Made by a program: the position numbers and the translations under genes. A model generated the notes under the pieces. That model did no database searches, had not been told where the DNA came from, and was given only the letters and a program-made list of their open reading frames with translations. Shown in pieces: positions 12,611-26,400 of a stretch of DNA of 64,000 bases (positions within the stretch are counted from its first letter, which is position 1; each line of letters begins with the position of its first letter). The stretch is from Apricaphanius iberus (lineage: Eukaryota > Chordata > Actinopteri > Cyprinodontiformes > Aphaniidae). The stretch lies in contig JAPXFQ010002841.1 of assembly GCA_028564705.1 (NCBI GenBank), forward strand, positions 1,388,001 to 1,452,000, written 5' to 3'.

Positions 12611-15275
12611 AGAGTCCAGATTATGACATCATATTTGTATAGCTTTGGGTTATCTACAACATTTAGGTTAGGTGAAGGTGTCATGGAAAAATTTTAATTT
12701 GGAAATATCTTTTTTGTGTATTTTTTACATACTGAGAGAACTGTGGGCCATTTCTTCATGACATAGTGATAATCTGATTGTGTGACACTGCAGGGTAATA
12801 TTAGATTAGGTCAAATAAAGTTATATTTGAATCCCTACGTCTACTGCTGCCATGGAAACGACCCTTGGAACACTGGATGTCCTTAGATTGAGTGTATCCT
12901 AACTGACCAAGGTGCCCGGGAGTCTGGAAACTTCACCATGAAGAAATATTTACTAATAGGGTAGAGAAAATGGGAAAACTTTTCTAAATATATAAAGTAG
13001 TCAGTCAGTTGGTGGAAGGCTGGATTCAGCTGTTGCGAACACTCTGTGATACTGTTTGTGCAAACAAGTTCAAATTAAACCTCCAAGAAATGAAGGAATC
13101 GTTTCTCATCTCTTTATTTAAAATGTTTATTTTCACTACAAAGGCATGTCTGAGGATGAATTTTAGGGGAATAGCTCAAAAACACTGCTTCCTTGTGTGA
13201 CCGCTCACAAAAATCAAAAGAAAGCTTAATATATCATGAAGATAAACAGCCACAAGTCTTGTTTTATTCTTGGGAACACATTCAAGATGGTTGAAGATGC
13301 AATGTTCATCTGTTCACACAATGATATGCAAGTATCCACCTTATTTTCCATTCTGTGATGTTGTGCCTACAATTCCCTTCAGCTTTCAAAGAGCAGAAGG
13401 ATGACTTGAAAAAAGGGCTTTTGATTGCAAACCAGTTCTTTAGTGAAACGAGTCCTGTGCTAACATGGGCTGAAAGGTCAACTAGTGAGGAAGAGGTCAC
13501 TATTCAGAAAAGTTTCAGTCATTTTGAAAAGGAGCTACATATTTCATCATAATGCTAACCAGCCTGACTGTAGGGATGCACTGGCATAGAAAAAAAATAA
13601 CTCTGGTCTTTTTGAGGTCAAACGTATGAAAAGAATTTCAGTAGTTTCAACTACAGGAAAATTATGATTGTGCTGCAGAGTCATGCAGAGATATCAGACT
13701 CACAGCTGAACAAAGTTCAGTAGGATTTTCTTAAGGTCCAGACAGCTAGGGGAACCTGCAGTGGGGTGCTGAGCCTTGTTCTTTAGAAGGAAAGCACTTA
13801 TTATGAATAATTCAGGACCAGCTCCACTTTATTATCAGAGGAGGTGCTTTGTCGTCTCATCGAACGAGAGTTTAAGCTCTCAATCTTTGCTCTGGATATC
13901 AGATCAGGAATAAGAGACAGATTATGTTACCATGAGCTATAGAGCTTCAGCATGTATTATTCTGGTTCTTAAAGTCTGCTGTTTTCTACTCTGCTGGCCA
14001 GTTTTCCAATGATATGGTGTTTAAGGTAATCTTCTGAAGAACACTTGGAGAGGGACCGGTTCCTTAATGTAATAAATCGTTTCATTACTTTATTTTGTAC
14101 TTGAGATAGATTAATTAAGAATGAGTTGTTTTGGCATCTAAATATAAAACAGATTATGTAAAAAATTTTGAGAATAATGCAAATGTCTTTATAGAAGTGT
14201 GTGTGTCAAATTAGAAGGCAAAAACATCAGGTTACCCTAAATAAAACTATAGTTTAGAGATGAGATATAGAGAGCCAAAGGTACCACCTTGAAATAATAC
14301 TGCTAAAGCTCCTTATTCAGAATTAGATTTTAGTCTCTAATTTCTGATTGGTCAGCCTGCACAGCAACAAGGCTGCTGACCAATGGGTACTTCCATGCAA
14401 GTGTAAAATCCACATGCTGTGGATATAAAATGAGTAAATACTGCTGAATTACATGTGTAAACACGTACTGAATGAAGATTTTAATGAATTATTTAAATGT
14501 AGTGCACATGAATAAAAACATAATTACTATAGATACATGAAGGTGTTTATTTAATGCATGGATTTTTTGTTTTATTTAAAGTTTCAATTTTTTGTCATAT
14601 TGTGTTTTTAAGCAAAACTCTCCCATTTTCATAGAGTTATTTATAAAGCTAGACTACAGTGGCTTCCACATATTAAACTTAACAATATTTTGTTTTTGTT
14701 GGGTTCTCGCTGAAAAGTGAGAATGGCAGGGAACATTCCCTAGCTGGAATGAGTACCTCATGTCATGCTGTAATTTACAACTCCATGTTCAAAAGATGAT
14801 TGAAACATTTCTTGAAGATAAAGTCTCTGTTATATCTGCTGATATACTTTCAGCTTATTTCCCTGTAGTATCACATTTTAAACTGTAATTACTTTAAAAT
14901 TGGATCAGACATCTATCTAAAATAGATGCAGACAAGAGGTATAGTTACAGCGATCTTAAAATTTGGCTATTCCTACCACGACTAAGACTTAAGTTCAGTA
15001 ATATTTATTGATTCAAAGTAATCATTTTTGTTTTATTGATATATTTCTTTAGAATGGAAGTAATATTCAAGTTTTGGAGTTATCCGCTCAGGATCCAGAA
15101 ATCAATCGAATAAAAAAATCTGTGGAGGGAGCTGAAGATTTCTTGGTTCAATGAAAATTATTTTAAATCTAAACCCACCTGGGGTGTGAATAAATTTAGT
15201 CGTAGCTACATTTTCCAGGTATTTATAAGTTTAACAGAAATCGAAAGGGTTAGACTTTTTGCATCCATCAGGACA
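12611..15275. other. Intergenic, no gene recognised
   Basis: AT-rich sequence. The 65-codon frame at 13355-13552 is unrecognised. An inverted CCAAT hairpin lies at 14347-14384. Confidence 0.5.
14347..14384. repeat. Small inverted repeat with CCAAT ends
   Basis: attggtcagc (14347-14356) and gctgaccaat (14375-14384) are perfect complements around an 18-base loop, so a CCAAT pentamer appears on each strand. No gene start is nearby, so a promoter role is not supported. Confidence 0.6.
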
Positions 15276-15351
<76 letters not shown>

Positions 15352-15442
15352 TTTTCTATCTATCTATCTATCAATCAATCTGTCTGTCTGTCTGTCTATC
15401 TGTCTATCTATCTATCTATCTATCTATTTGTCTATCTATCTC
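15276..15442. repeat. (CTAT)n microsatellite with CTGT variants
   Basis: About 165 bp of CTAT units, the complement orientation of the GATA array, with a block of CTGT units near 15380-15400. Open frames here are repeat artefacts. Confidence 0.97.
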
Positions 15443-17409
15443 AGATTCCATAGGAAAAAGAGAGAGACAGTAGTGAAAAATATTTTAATAAATTAAAAGC
15501 TGCATATTAGTATTTGGGTAATCAGGCTGTGTTGGTTGTTCATTTTGGGACACTTTCAGTGAGCAGACAGAAGAGCATTTCTAACATACAGTAAATACTT
15601 TATGTTGACCAAAGAACAAACATTTAGAGCAGGTAAAATATTTCCTGTGGTGATAGCAGCACTTAAAACCTGTAAAACCAAAGCTGTCAATCAATCATCC
15701 TTTTCTGATCCACACTTAAAGCTGGTCTGTCAGCCAGGTGGATTTTGTTGGCAATAAGAGGGTTAGAATGAAACAACCCTCTGGTGATAGGAGTTAGGTT
15801 TTAACATTTGGGATTTTGCTATGTGTACACAATAAATCACCTTGTTTTTCTGGTAAACCTTTTTTGTTTTTAATCTATCAGTGGGCATTAATCTTCCAAA
15901 AATGTTTTTTACTTAACCGGGAGGTGTGAACAGCTTTAAGGTTAGATACAACAAGTAGCACTGGAAACTGGTTCAGTAAAATAAATTATGGAATTAATTC
16001 ACAGAGTGCTTAGAATGACCACAGTGCTGATTTAAGAACTCTATCAGATTAATGAAATTTACATTATATATCCAATTATATTTTTGTTTGCTATGAAAGG
16101 CCAGGGAAATAACTTATTAATCAATTAGCTTTTATTAGCTTAAACACATAAATTAGCTATTCAGTATCTAATAATTTATAGAGTAATTGTATTCTATATC
16201 GCATAAAAGATTTTGTTAGATGAACAATTTTCAGTTAATTGTTGATGGATAGATAGTACAGCTGGTATGAAAATGACTTTCCTGCAATTTGTTCGTCTCA
16301 TATTTTTTATACTTGTTAGATTTACATTTAGCAAAATATTGTATATTTACATATAGATAGAATGTTTGAGATCTGACTGGTATTGTATCAAATATTTGCT
16401 TCTCAATGTTGATAAAACTGTATCTTCTTGTCGAGGACTGTAAATAGAGAGCTAAATGCAGCTATAGCAGCAGGAAAAAGACTGTCAGTTATACTGGATA
16501 GTAAGCACATAAGTATAAAAATCGACTAACAATTTGACAACAATATGATGAACAATATGAAGCTATTAAACAGCAGAGACTTTGCAGCTAAACATGGATG
16601 CCATGACGACAGTATGCCACATTCAAATCTCTGTCTGAGCAGTTGGACAAAAATAAGAAAAACCCTATAATACAATCAGCATCAGAATATACAGTATGAA
16701 CAAGCTTTGAAAATATTATAATAAAAGTCACATAATCATTATATAGTTTTAACTACATTAATTATTTGTACAAGAAAAAACACAGTTAAATATTCAGATA
16801 TTTCCCTAGTGCATGAAATATTGCATTTTTCTCATTCCTCTGTTACTGAATAATTTCGTTTGACAAATGTAAACTTTTTTTATACCATTATACGCCTAGG
16901 GTTGCTTATAGAAATAAGCTACAATGACTAAATCTGGCACTTTGGTGAGTAATATTTGGTGAGTAATGAGTGATATATCTGTCTACTAGTCAGTTATTTG
17001 GCACATTGTTTCCTCGATTATTCACATATTTCTACAGAAAGATTTTGTGTCCTTCTTAATAAAGTTTTGCCTTGACACTTTTTTTTGTCTGCCACATATT
17101 TCATTTTTCAAATATATTTGAAATAGGTCCATTCATCTTCTGGTGATGAGTGCAGAGAAAAAGCAGCTCAGAATTGCAGCGACCACAGATGCTTTTTAAT
17201 ATTCAAAGTCTGATTCATAAATTTTTATTCAGCTATCACTTTTAATTTTTGCTCACAAAAAGAATTTTGATAGTTATTTCCCCATCTAAAGAGTTGTAAC
17301 ATTGCTATTATTAATCACAGTCAGAAATGTATTACATTTCATTTGCCCTACCTTGGACTATAAATATGCATAAGCATCACACTAACAAGCATCTTCGGAG
17401 AATAGACAT
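15443..17409. other. Intergenic, no gene recognised
   Basis: Very AT-rich. No open frame of note, RNA gene or element border is seen. Confidence 0.55.
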
Positions 17410-17790
17410 GCTGTGGTCCAGTCAGTAAGACGCCATCGCTGGCCAATCCAAACCAACACACCAGCCCACCAAGGGGAGATGCCCCAGGCAAGAGGACAGC
17501 CGAAGACCCAGCCTGACAAGTAGACAGAGACATACAGACACAATCAAACCCTCCCTCTTACGCACACACATACTATACTCCAAGGTCCAGGTACCGATGC
17601 CCAAAAATGCAACCTGCCCCTGAACCTGGGAGATGAACCCCCTGACCCCTAGGAGGGGGACAAGCAGAACGCCAAAACCCCCATCACGGCAAGAGTAGCC
17701 CACCAGCCCAGGTCCCCGACCAGACTTCCTGATCTACCTCCCAAACTCCGACCCCTAATGGTCAAATAAACAGGGGTGTGAGACGACCCC
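17410..17790. repeat. C/A-rich, strand-asymmetric tract, probable dispersed repeat
   Basis: This ~380-bp block is markedly richer in C and A on the + strand than the surrounding AT-rich DNA, with runs such as accccctgacccctaggagg and accagcccaggtccccgacc. It looks like inserted sequence by composition. No inverted ends or duplication were found, and the 61- and 93-codon minus-strand frames have no recognisable domain. Confidence 0.4.
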
Positions 17791-20139
17791 TAGCCTCTCT
17801 CCCCCTGCTCGAATATGGTTTTGTTGCTTGTTGTTCTAATGTGCACTTAAAACAGCGTAGAGATTTAATAACAGCTGATGTAGTGTGGGCCACTGAAAGG
17901 ACCATTTTCTGTTTGAGTTGTTTAAAATCTGCTACAATGGGCCCCTCTGGAATTTCTTTACTTCTCTACAGATTAGATGCAATATTATGACCTGATCTGT
18001 CTACTACAGGAATGGGAGCTATTTTTTATGGTAATTTCTCTTCAGATATTCCATATTATCCAAACTAATGTTAGCAGTTGACAGAAATTAAGTATGAAAT
18101 CAACTCTAATAGAAAAATGTCATCTTGAAGATATTCATTTGAACCACACATTACGACCAAAACTAGTTATTTAATCAGTTAAGCCTAAATAGCGCGATTG
18201 TAAATACATGCACACTCGCTCACATCTGATTTTAAAAGCAGCGGGATGAAACCACTATGTTTCATGAAACACATCAAAGGAAGTGCCAGTCCTTTAAAAC
18301 AATGAGATGTTATTCACGCTAATTGGAAACTATCGCAGCATGTCCTCTCATGGATGGTCTTACGTGCCATCTGTGGTCTTTGGTGCAGACCAGATCTAAG
18401 CTGCATGTGAAGGGCTTTCTGCTTTGCTTTAGTTAAAAGAACCTGACTGAAGGCTTTTCCTCTGGGATCCAAATGGGGGAAGTATGAGTGGGTTAATACT
18501 AAATCTTTTTCTTTCTTCCTGTGAAAAGATTTCACATTTAATTTAGCATGCAAAAAGTGTCTCTTTTTCAGTCTTAACATCATTCCCTTGTTTTTATTGT
18601 CTGCCCCCCATCGAAGCAGGTACATAACCAATACTTAAAAGGAGAGTGTCAGAGACAAGTCAGGAGAGTTAGCCTAATAATAGAAAATAATTGGCACAAC
18701 TGTTTTGACATGTGTCATCCAAAGCCAGTGTGTTCTGCCCTTAAATCACAGAGGTTAGTGATATCCATGTTGTCCTTTAAGTATATTGTTTTTCATGTTT
18801 TCCAGAGATGAAAGTCATACCTTTATATAAGCTTCAACTAAACAAAAAGGCATCACGTTTCCATCTAATTACTAAATTAAATCACAGAGTTATTTTGTTA
18901 TTTAGAAGAATATTTAATCTTTAGCTAAATTAACTGATCAGTTAATTAAGTATTCATGATATATAGTATTAAGTATTGGTATTAAGTACATTATTAAGTA
19001 TTTGTAAATTATATAAAGCAACAGAATGGGCTTTTTTGTGTCAGGTAGCCAAACAATTCCATAAGAGCTTTTTCCAAAAATGCTGTTTAAACGTAAATGT
19101 CTAAATTATCCATCTTATAATAAAATTTTTATAACAAGTTAATTGACCCAGATTTTATTAATAAAGCTCGTTTGTTCTCAGACTGCAGGTTTAATGATGA
19201 TTCCAGAGGTTTTTAAAAGTATCTGTCCAGATCTTTCCTGGACAAGTCATTGAATTACCTATTACTGTCATCTAGTTACCTAGGGTGACCATAATTTTGA
19301 TTTCCACAAAGAGAGAACACTTGAAGCACTTTCAGGACTTGGTCAAGACTTTTTTGTTTTAAAGCAGGCATTTTCCATGTGCTTTAGCTAATTAATAATC
19401 TTGTGATAGGCTTTCGCAACTACAAGAATGATGTTAAAATCTCTGGAAATTAAATAATAACAAAATGTTAAATCTTACCAGTAACAATAATAGTTCACTT
19501 TTTAATTCATACAGGAAAAAGATTTAACAACAATCTCAAATATTGTGAGAAATTGAGTATTTTCTTTTCAATGTAGTAATAAAAGTTAAAAGGATCCATC
19601 TGAAAAAGACAATAAAAGTTGTATACTCCAGTCTTTAGATTTCATCTTCATCCTCATCAGTTTATGGATGAAGACTCTGACTCTCATGATGTTATAAAGA
19701 TTTCTGACCCACAAGCAGCACGCCACAATAGAGAGTAGTAATACAATGAAATAAAAGGTTTTATTGAAATGATAATAAAGATGGTAGCTTGAATAAGGAA
19801 TAGTGCATTTGAGAACATAGATAAGAGGAGCTGCAGGTAGGGAAGTCCACAGGTGAATGTAGTTTTTTAAATTCCAATAATTTTCTGATAGTTCTCAAAT
19901 GAGTCTTACTTTGCAGGGTGCAGAGTGGACAACAGGGAAGGGGTGGCAAGGAGTCCTGGATGTCTGCATGGAACGTCTTGAGGTTTTCAGGGAGACATAG
20001 GAGAGGAATCATGAAAGAGACATGTAAGACATGGAATGAAGACCAAGGCTTGCAGAGAAGATGGAGAAGTGATCACGAGGGGTGTAGCAGAGAAACAGTG
20101 AGCTGTGTATCAAGGTGCTGGGTCAAGGTGGAATCACTA
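17791..20139. other. Intergenic, no gene recognised
   Basis: The longest frame is 105 codons on the minus strand (18314-18631), basic and unlike any family I know. Nothing else is supportable. Confidence 0.5.
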
Positions 20140-20971
20140 TGTTCACACTGAGACTGCCAGCCAGAGCACCACTTAAGGCCACCCAGATTCTGAAGATATG
20201 GGGCACAGAGAGTTGATCAATCTCTTTTCTCCTTTATTATTTTCCACATATTTGGTTTACAGCTTGGCGGGTATACAAATGGAGCAGTAGATGAAAATAA
20301 GTTGATATGTGTGTGGTTTCTTACAAAATAATGACAAATATAATTCAGGTAAAACTAACCAAAATACGTAAATAAACTCCAATCTGGCTCTCACCCAGTT
20401 TGTCAAAAACCACCCAAATCAAATAGAATACAGACTTAATAATCACATGTCACAGTTTACCACTTTGCTATCAGTATACAGTTGGCAGACAAAATTGTCC
20501 AGTTTGTCAAGTTACGATCAATGTCTACATACAACTTCCGGTTCAGATGAAACTCGCTACATAGCTATGTCCGATAATGGGCTAGCACTAGTTCAAGTCC
20601 GAAAATAACAGTTTAACTAAACCTAGCGCATTTCTGTGCAACAGTGGTACTATACGAATTGTTCCTAAGCTATACAAGTAACCAATATGCACACATTTAC
20701 ATAAATACGGTGCATTTACACTCTTTGCCATGCGCCTTGGGGGCTAACAAGCTCCTAGCATGCCCGAGCCGACAGCTGAGAAGATTGATTAAAATGAAGA
20801 AAATTTCCACGGGCAACTAATGAACTTCAACTCAAGAAAAAATGTCAATAATTATATACTCAGCAGTCATTTAAACTACACTCATGCACTTAAACTTCGT
20901 CACTGTGCTGCATAACCACCTGTCTCCATACAGAGGAGAGGAAAACCCAAAAACGAAACATAACGTGACAC
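20140..20971 (-). mobile_element. Candidate solo LTR (minus strand)
   Basis: Read on the minus strand it begins TGTCACGTTATG at 20971, an LTR-like start. An AATAAA lies near 20235 and is followed by a short U5-like stretch. The far end and a target duplication were not identified, so the left border is approximate. It could be another repeat class. Confidence 0.4.
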
Positions 20972-23307
20972 TGTATGAATGAACTTAACTGAACTGATTT
21001 ACAGCATTCATGCTATGCCTCTGGGGCTGTTTTGTCATCCTCACACGATGCTGCCAGAAACATTGATGTAGCACCTAATGCACTTGATCTAAGATGCAAC
21101 TTTACATGTATTATATACAGAGCAGACATAAATGAACGAATGAAGAGCATAAATGAGATATACTGTAAATTCATATCAGATTAATGAGTTGCACATATTC
21201 TATAGTTCTATTCAAATAACAAGGCATTATTTCTTTGATGAAAGAAACATGTCCCTGAAAATAACATGACAACCTTTTCTATGATGGCAGAGAACAAATA
21301 GAAGGCACATTCAAGGATTAAATATCAACAATTGTTTATTCCATAAGCTTTTAATAAATACACTTTATATGCTTCCAACAGGAGCCTAAGCAGTGCACAG
21401 TTAGAAATCCTGATTGCCTCCTACTCAGGAAAACTGATCAGACCACACCATTAATCTATCTCTTTTTAAACTACAGCTGACACTCAGACTTTGCAGCTAA
21501 GGTAGAATGAAGAGATATAGAAACAGAGGGATCTGAGGGGGGAATGAACCCCATGCACCTGCAGCCCAGCCTTAGTCGTCATCTTACTCTTTGATTCTCT
21601 GCAACAGGAATCAGGTTCACCCTTTTTCACCGGTGGCTCCTATTAAACCAGTGAAATCAAAGGAATTCACTCTCAGCTTTTCATCCCGCTCACGCTCACA
21701 GGAAAAAACGTAGACAGCCTCCTCCTCATTATGGCAGCTGTGTCTGTGGTTACACTTCTATTATATAAAATGTTTCTCTAGACAAGTCTAGCTGTCAGTT
21801 AACAAACTCTTTCCAAGTGTGGCCTGCTCTAAAGCACCAAGGTCATTTTACATCTATTTTGTACAGCTTATTTTCCCCAGCAAATGTTTCTGCAACAGGG
21901 TGGAATGTGTCTTTGTAAACAGAGGACACCTCACAAAGGTTGAAGCTGTAGAACAGCTAGAGTGCATACTAACTTTTATGTGTGAACCAAAAGTCCCTAA
22001 CAACTGAGGGACCCTTTAGGTTATGTACTTTAACAACTTTGTTTCGACAAGATTGTGTTGTCAATTTTGTGGTATTCTCTGTAACAGGTTTATTTTAGGT
22101 GAAAGGTTAAAGTAACACTAAGGGTTGTCTCCACTTATTTCTGATGCCAGGAAAAAAACTACATCCACTTAGGTCCAATGCTTTATCAATTTTTGACCAA
22201 TAAAGAACACTTGGAAAGTTGTGGTTTATTGAGTAAAGCAATGGATGCACGCTTATGTGATACCTTGAAATCAATAACAAAAACCAATCAAATCAGCACA
22301 CTTTCTGCAATCACTGGTTTAACATGGGCTGTGTGGGTCTCAACTCAGGGAACCACAGTCTAAGGGTGTCACATCTAGTAATTCTTTGCAAGTTTTATTC
22401 AATTTTTCAAACAATATTAAATCATTTATTGGTATTAAAAGTCTCCTTTACTAAATCATGAAAAACTTTTTTTTTTATTATAATGCAATCAGCCATTCCG
22501 AGTTGTATAGGCATGCTGCATGTGAATATTTTATCCAAACTCAATCCCTGCATCAGTTAGAGAAAGAAAATACACCACAAAACACCTGAGTCTAAAAAAA
22601 CCATCCATTCTAATGTCATTTCGTAAGGAACCACCCACAAGAGGGCAGCATTGTTTTAGCCAGGTAGCGGTAGCCACGAGAAACTAATAGTTGGCAACTC
22701 TACAACACGGCAGAAAACATTCGGTATTTCTTGAGTAAAACCCATCAATGTTATTTTATTTATTTTTTTTACCCGAAGGAAGAGGAGTTGAAGATAAAAT
22801 GGTTGGAAGTTGGTTTTTGAACCACTGGGAAAAATGCCATACTCTGTTGGTCATTTGTTCAGTCACTTTAAGCAGTTACTTTATAGCTACAGACCGTACA
22901 ATCCTGGCTTTGCCTTGAAGCTGGATTTAAAACCAGGATCTGTACCACAAGGTTGAACACCAGCTCCCAGACTACCGTAAGTAAAGAATACATTGTTCAC
23001 CCAAACTTTCATTGTTTAATTATTGTATTAAAACGCGCTATGACAATTAAATGCACTACCTCAGCTAACATTTAATAGTTAATATTTCTGACCACATCCA
23101 CCCAGAGATATAACTAGTTTAACTATCTGAGTAAAAAAAATGTATAAAGGTGTACTTTAAGTTTTATTCAAAGGTGTTGAAGTTGAATGTCTCAACAGAG
23201 AATGGTTTTCGGTTCTTTTCTGTGCTGGAATCAAAATAATGAGTTCTTTGTATTCAAGATAAAAGTTTCTGTATGATGCACTTTTATTTCAAGTAAAAGG
23301 GGAATAT
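20972..23307. other. Intergenic, no gene recognised
   Basis: No gene is seen. Sequence at about 22615-22700 (accacccacaagagggcagc) resembles dispersed-repeat DNA, but no borders were found. Confidence 0.45.
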
Positions 23308-23493
23308 GTTGTGTTCCGTAACCTCTAGGGGTCAGTATTAGGCCAGCATAGGGTCTGGTATGAGAGAGACCGAGAAGAAGATGTACAACTGCAAATTTGT
23401 TGTTAAGCTCTGCTGTAAGATAAGAGAAGTTATGCATTAAAGTTTAAACGCAAAGTAACTTCTGCCTGTTTATTACGCCTCCAATACATAACA
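23308..23493 (+). repeat. 5' LTR of the gypsy-type element
   Basis: About 186 bp from TGTTGTGTTCCG to CAATACATAACA, defined on the right by homology to the 3' copy and on the left by the TG start. The left border is an estimate because the 3' copy lacks that part. ggtggcgacaagg follows immediately and is the likely primer-binding site. Confidence 0.8.
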
Positions 23494-23523
23494 GGTGGCG
23501 ACAAGGATCTACATGAGGACGAC

Positions 23524-24420
23524 ATGGCTCTTGCTGCTACGCCATCGCCCCCTCCTTTTCTTGCGTGCCCAGGTGAGCCTAGCTTACCACTCGACACATG
23601 GGAGAAAATGTTCCGGAATTACTTGCTAGTGCTTGCTGCGTTGGGAGATGAATGGCCGGAGGAGAGAAAAAAAGCACTTCTCCTACATACGCTTGGGACA
23701 GAGGGTCAGCAGGCTGTTTTACACACTCCCAGGCCAAGATCCGTCGATGGAAGACGCCATTACAGCTCTGAAGGCACACTTCAACCCTAAAAGGAATGCC
23801 GTCGCTGAGCGCCATGCTTTCGGAAAACGCGCGCAAGTTCAGACTGAAACTATTCTGCAGTACGTGGCCATTTTAAGAGATTTGGCTGCAACATGTGGCT
23901 TTGAAGATAAACAAGACGAAATGATCCGGGACCAGCTTGTTGAAAATGTGCGTAGTCCGCGCATGAACGGCTACTGCTGGAAGCTGGCTTAACGCTGGAT
24001 GAGGCTGTTACTCTGGCGACTCAAATAGAAGCAGCTACGGAGCAGGCCAGATCGTTCTCCTCTCCCACCCTGACGGGTCCTGTTGCGGCTGTCCACACGA
24101 AACCACCGGCTGATCGGAGGCGGTTCCAGAAGGTACATCAAAAGACTATACTCACTCCTGTAGCGAGGGATTCTACTGCTCCACCAGCTTCTTCACGTTC
24201 CTGTTGCCGCTATGGTGTTGCTAAACACCTTGCAAACAGCCCAAAATGCCCCGCTGCTACAGCAAGATGTAAGAATTGTCAAAAGGTGGGTCATTTTTCC
24301 CGTGTCTGCCGCTCAACACAGACTCGCTCCATTAATGCTGTTGAACTACCTGAGGTCCAGATTCTCTACTTAAACAACTCTGATGCATCTGAGAGGATCC
24401 ATTGCACAGCTACCATAAAA
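23524..24420 (+). pseudogene. Gag-like pseudogene of the gypsy-type element
   Basis: The first ATG (23524) opens a capsid-like region (PLDTWEKMFRNYLLVLAALG). Near 23715 the frame must shift to continue through LPGQDPSMEDAITALKAHF and the rest of the capsid. Near 23980 a second shift is needed to reach LTLDEAVTLATQIEAA. A CX2CX4HX4C zinc knuckle (CKNCQKVGHFSRVC) is encoded at about 24270-24312, as in nucleocapsid proteins. The breaks mean no single Gag product can be made. Confidence 0.85.
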
Positions 24421-24424
24421 AAGT

Positions 24425-26400
24425 ATGTCTGCTACGGTACCCATGCAGTTTACTGTGGACTCTGGTTCATCTGTTTCTATTATATCCAGAAATGAGTATG
24501 AAGCATATTTCAGCAATGATGCCCTGCAGGGCCCAGATGTTACTCTGGTTACTTACTCTCGCTCCCCTATACCTGTACTAGGTTGTCTGCCTGCCATTGT
24601 CTCACATGACAATGTATGTTACTCTACTAAGATGTTTGTTGTAGACTCTGGTTCCACCTTACTGGGCATGGATCTCATCAAAGGACTGGGACTATGTTTC
24701 ACCGGGAATACTATCGAAGGTGCCAACCCGCATCCCCCGTCTGCTCCTGTGATGCGGCTCTCATCTCGGCCTCAGCTGTCATCTCTGGGATGTGCAAGCA
24801 AGTTTGCTAATAAAGTCAAAGTTGCAGACAATGTTACTCCAGTCAAGCAGAAACTACGACGTCTCCTACTGTCTGTGTGTGATGCTGTGAGTAATGAACT
24901 TGACAGACTTCTTCAAGCTGGGGTGATAGGAAAATGTATGCATCCCCATGGGTTTTCCCAATTGTCATAATCCAAAAGAAATCAGGGGATATCCGGATGT
25001 GTGTAGATTTGAGGGAACCGAACAAGCTGTTGTCATAGATAGCTATGCACTCCCGCACATTGATGAAATGCTCTCCGACTCAGAGATGCAAAAATTTTCT
25101 CTACTCTAGATTTAGAGTCTGCTTATTTCCAACTACCTTTGCATGAAGAAAGCAGAGACTTGACTGCTTTTATCACCCATGATGGTCTATTCAGGTTTTG
25201 CAGGGTGCCGTACGGGTTAGCTTCAGCACCATCTGCCTTTCAAAAAATGCAAGCTACAGTGTTAGCTGGATTACCAAATGTTGCTCATTACCTAAATGAC
25301 ATCATTATGTGGGGTAAGACTCAAAGTGAACATGATGCTGCGCTTGATGAGGTTTTGCAGAGGTTGAAAGAGGCGGGGTTATAGCTGAATAGGGACAAAT
25401 GTCAGCTTAACAAGTCCAGTCTGCGTTTCCTGGGTCACATGGTGACACCACAGGGTATTCAGCCCACAGATGATCACCTGTCTGCTATCCTCAATGCTCC
25501 TCCTCCTGATGTGACTGCACTTCGTTCTTTTCTGGGACTGTTGTCATGGTACAACAAATTCATACCAAATTTTGCTACCATCGTTGAACCCTTACATGCT
25601 ACTATTCGTCAAGGGGTTGAGTTTCAGTGGTCAGAACAAGCCCAACAGAGTTTCGACGCTGCAAAAAAAGCTCTGGTTGACAGTCTGGCCTTGGCATTGT
25701 TTGATCCGGCCCTGCCAACCACTGTGTCTACTGATGCATCTGATTACGGATTAGGTGCGGTTCTCGCAGATCCATGGTGAAAGAGCGCGTGGTGGCGTTC
25801 GCCTCCAGGACTTTATCTGCTGCGGAGCATAAATACTCCACCAGTCTGGGCAGTCGAATGGTGGCGAACCTATCTGTGGGGTCGTAAATTTACATTACGC
25901 ACAGATCACCAGGCTCTCACCACGCCTCTCACTTCAAAGGGGACTGATCGTTCAGGCATGCGTATGGCGCGCTGTGCTGCTCGCTTGCTGTGTTACAACT
26001 ACGATGTGGTGTACAGGCCAGGTTCTGAGAATTGTGTTACTGATTGTCTGTTACGTTTACCTCTTTCTGCAGATCCGGAGGCTTGTTTGGAACCAGAACC
26101 CGAGTTCGTTGCAATGTTGTCTACATCTATGTCTGCAGTATCGCCTGCAGATTTTGCTTCAGTATCTGCTTCCTGTCCAGAACTTTCAGCGTTGCGTTTC
26201 CAACTCATGAAAGGTTTTCCACGCTCGTCTGCTGCATTACCTGAAAGCGTGCGTCCGTATTTCCGAGTTTTCTGTGCAGCATGACTATATTTTCAGGGGC
26301 TCCCGACTTGTCGTACCACTCTCTCTGCGTCACAGACTGATCCTTTTGGCACATGAAGGTCATCAAGGCATCGTGAGAACCAAACAGAGACATACCAGAC
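24425..26400 (+). pseudogene. Pol-like pseudogene: protease, RT, RNase H, partial integrase
   Basis: The retropepsin motif is FTVDSGSSVSII (about 24447-24482). The reverse transcriptase follows, with a disrupted stretch at 24965-25110 and then FRFCRVPYGLASAPSAFQ. The catalytic box reads YLND at 25289-25300, where the family has YxDD, so the first Asp is Asn. RNase H begins near 25700 (STDASDYGLGAVL). The H2C2 integrase zinc region starts (LAHEGHQGIV) but runs directly into LTR sequence near 26399, so the DDE core is absent. Several stops and shifts break the frame. This is a dead copy of a genomic retrotransposon, not a host gene. Confidence 0.9.

Noticed and set aside
15186..15473. Plus-strand frames of repeated YLSI at 15186-15473, and the similar minus-strand frame at 59409-59708
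   Set aside because: Same microsatellite artefact (CTAT and GATA tracts).
18314..18631. 105-codon basic minus-strand frame
   Set aside because: No recognisable domain, splice partners or repeat context. Length is within chance expectation in 64 kb.
23633..26284. Treating the gypsy-type frames as host genes
   Set aside because: Zinc knuckle, retropepsin, RT, RNase H and integrase order plus LTRs show a retrotransposon, with several frame breaks.
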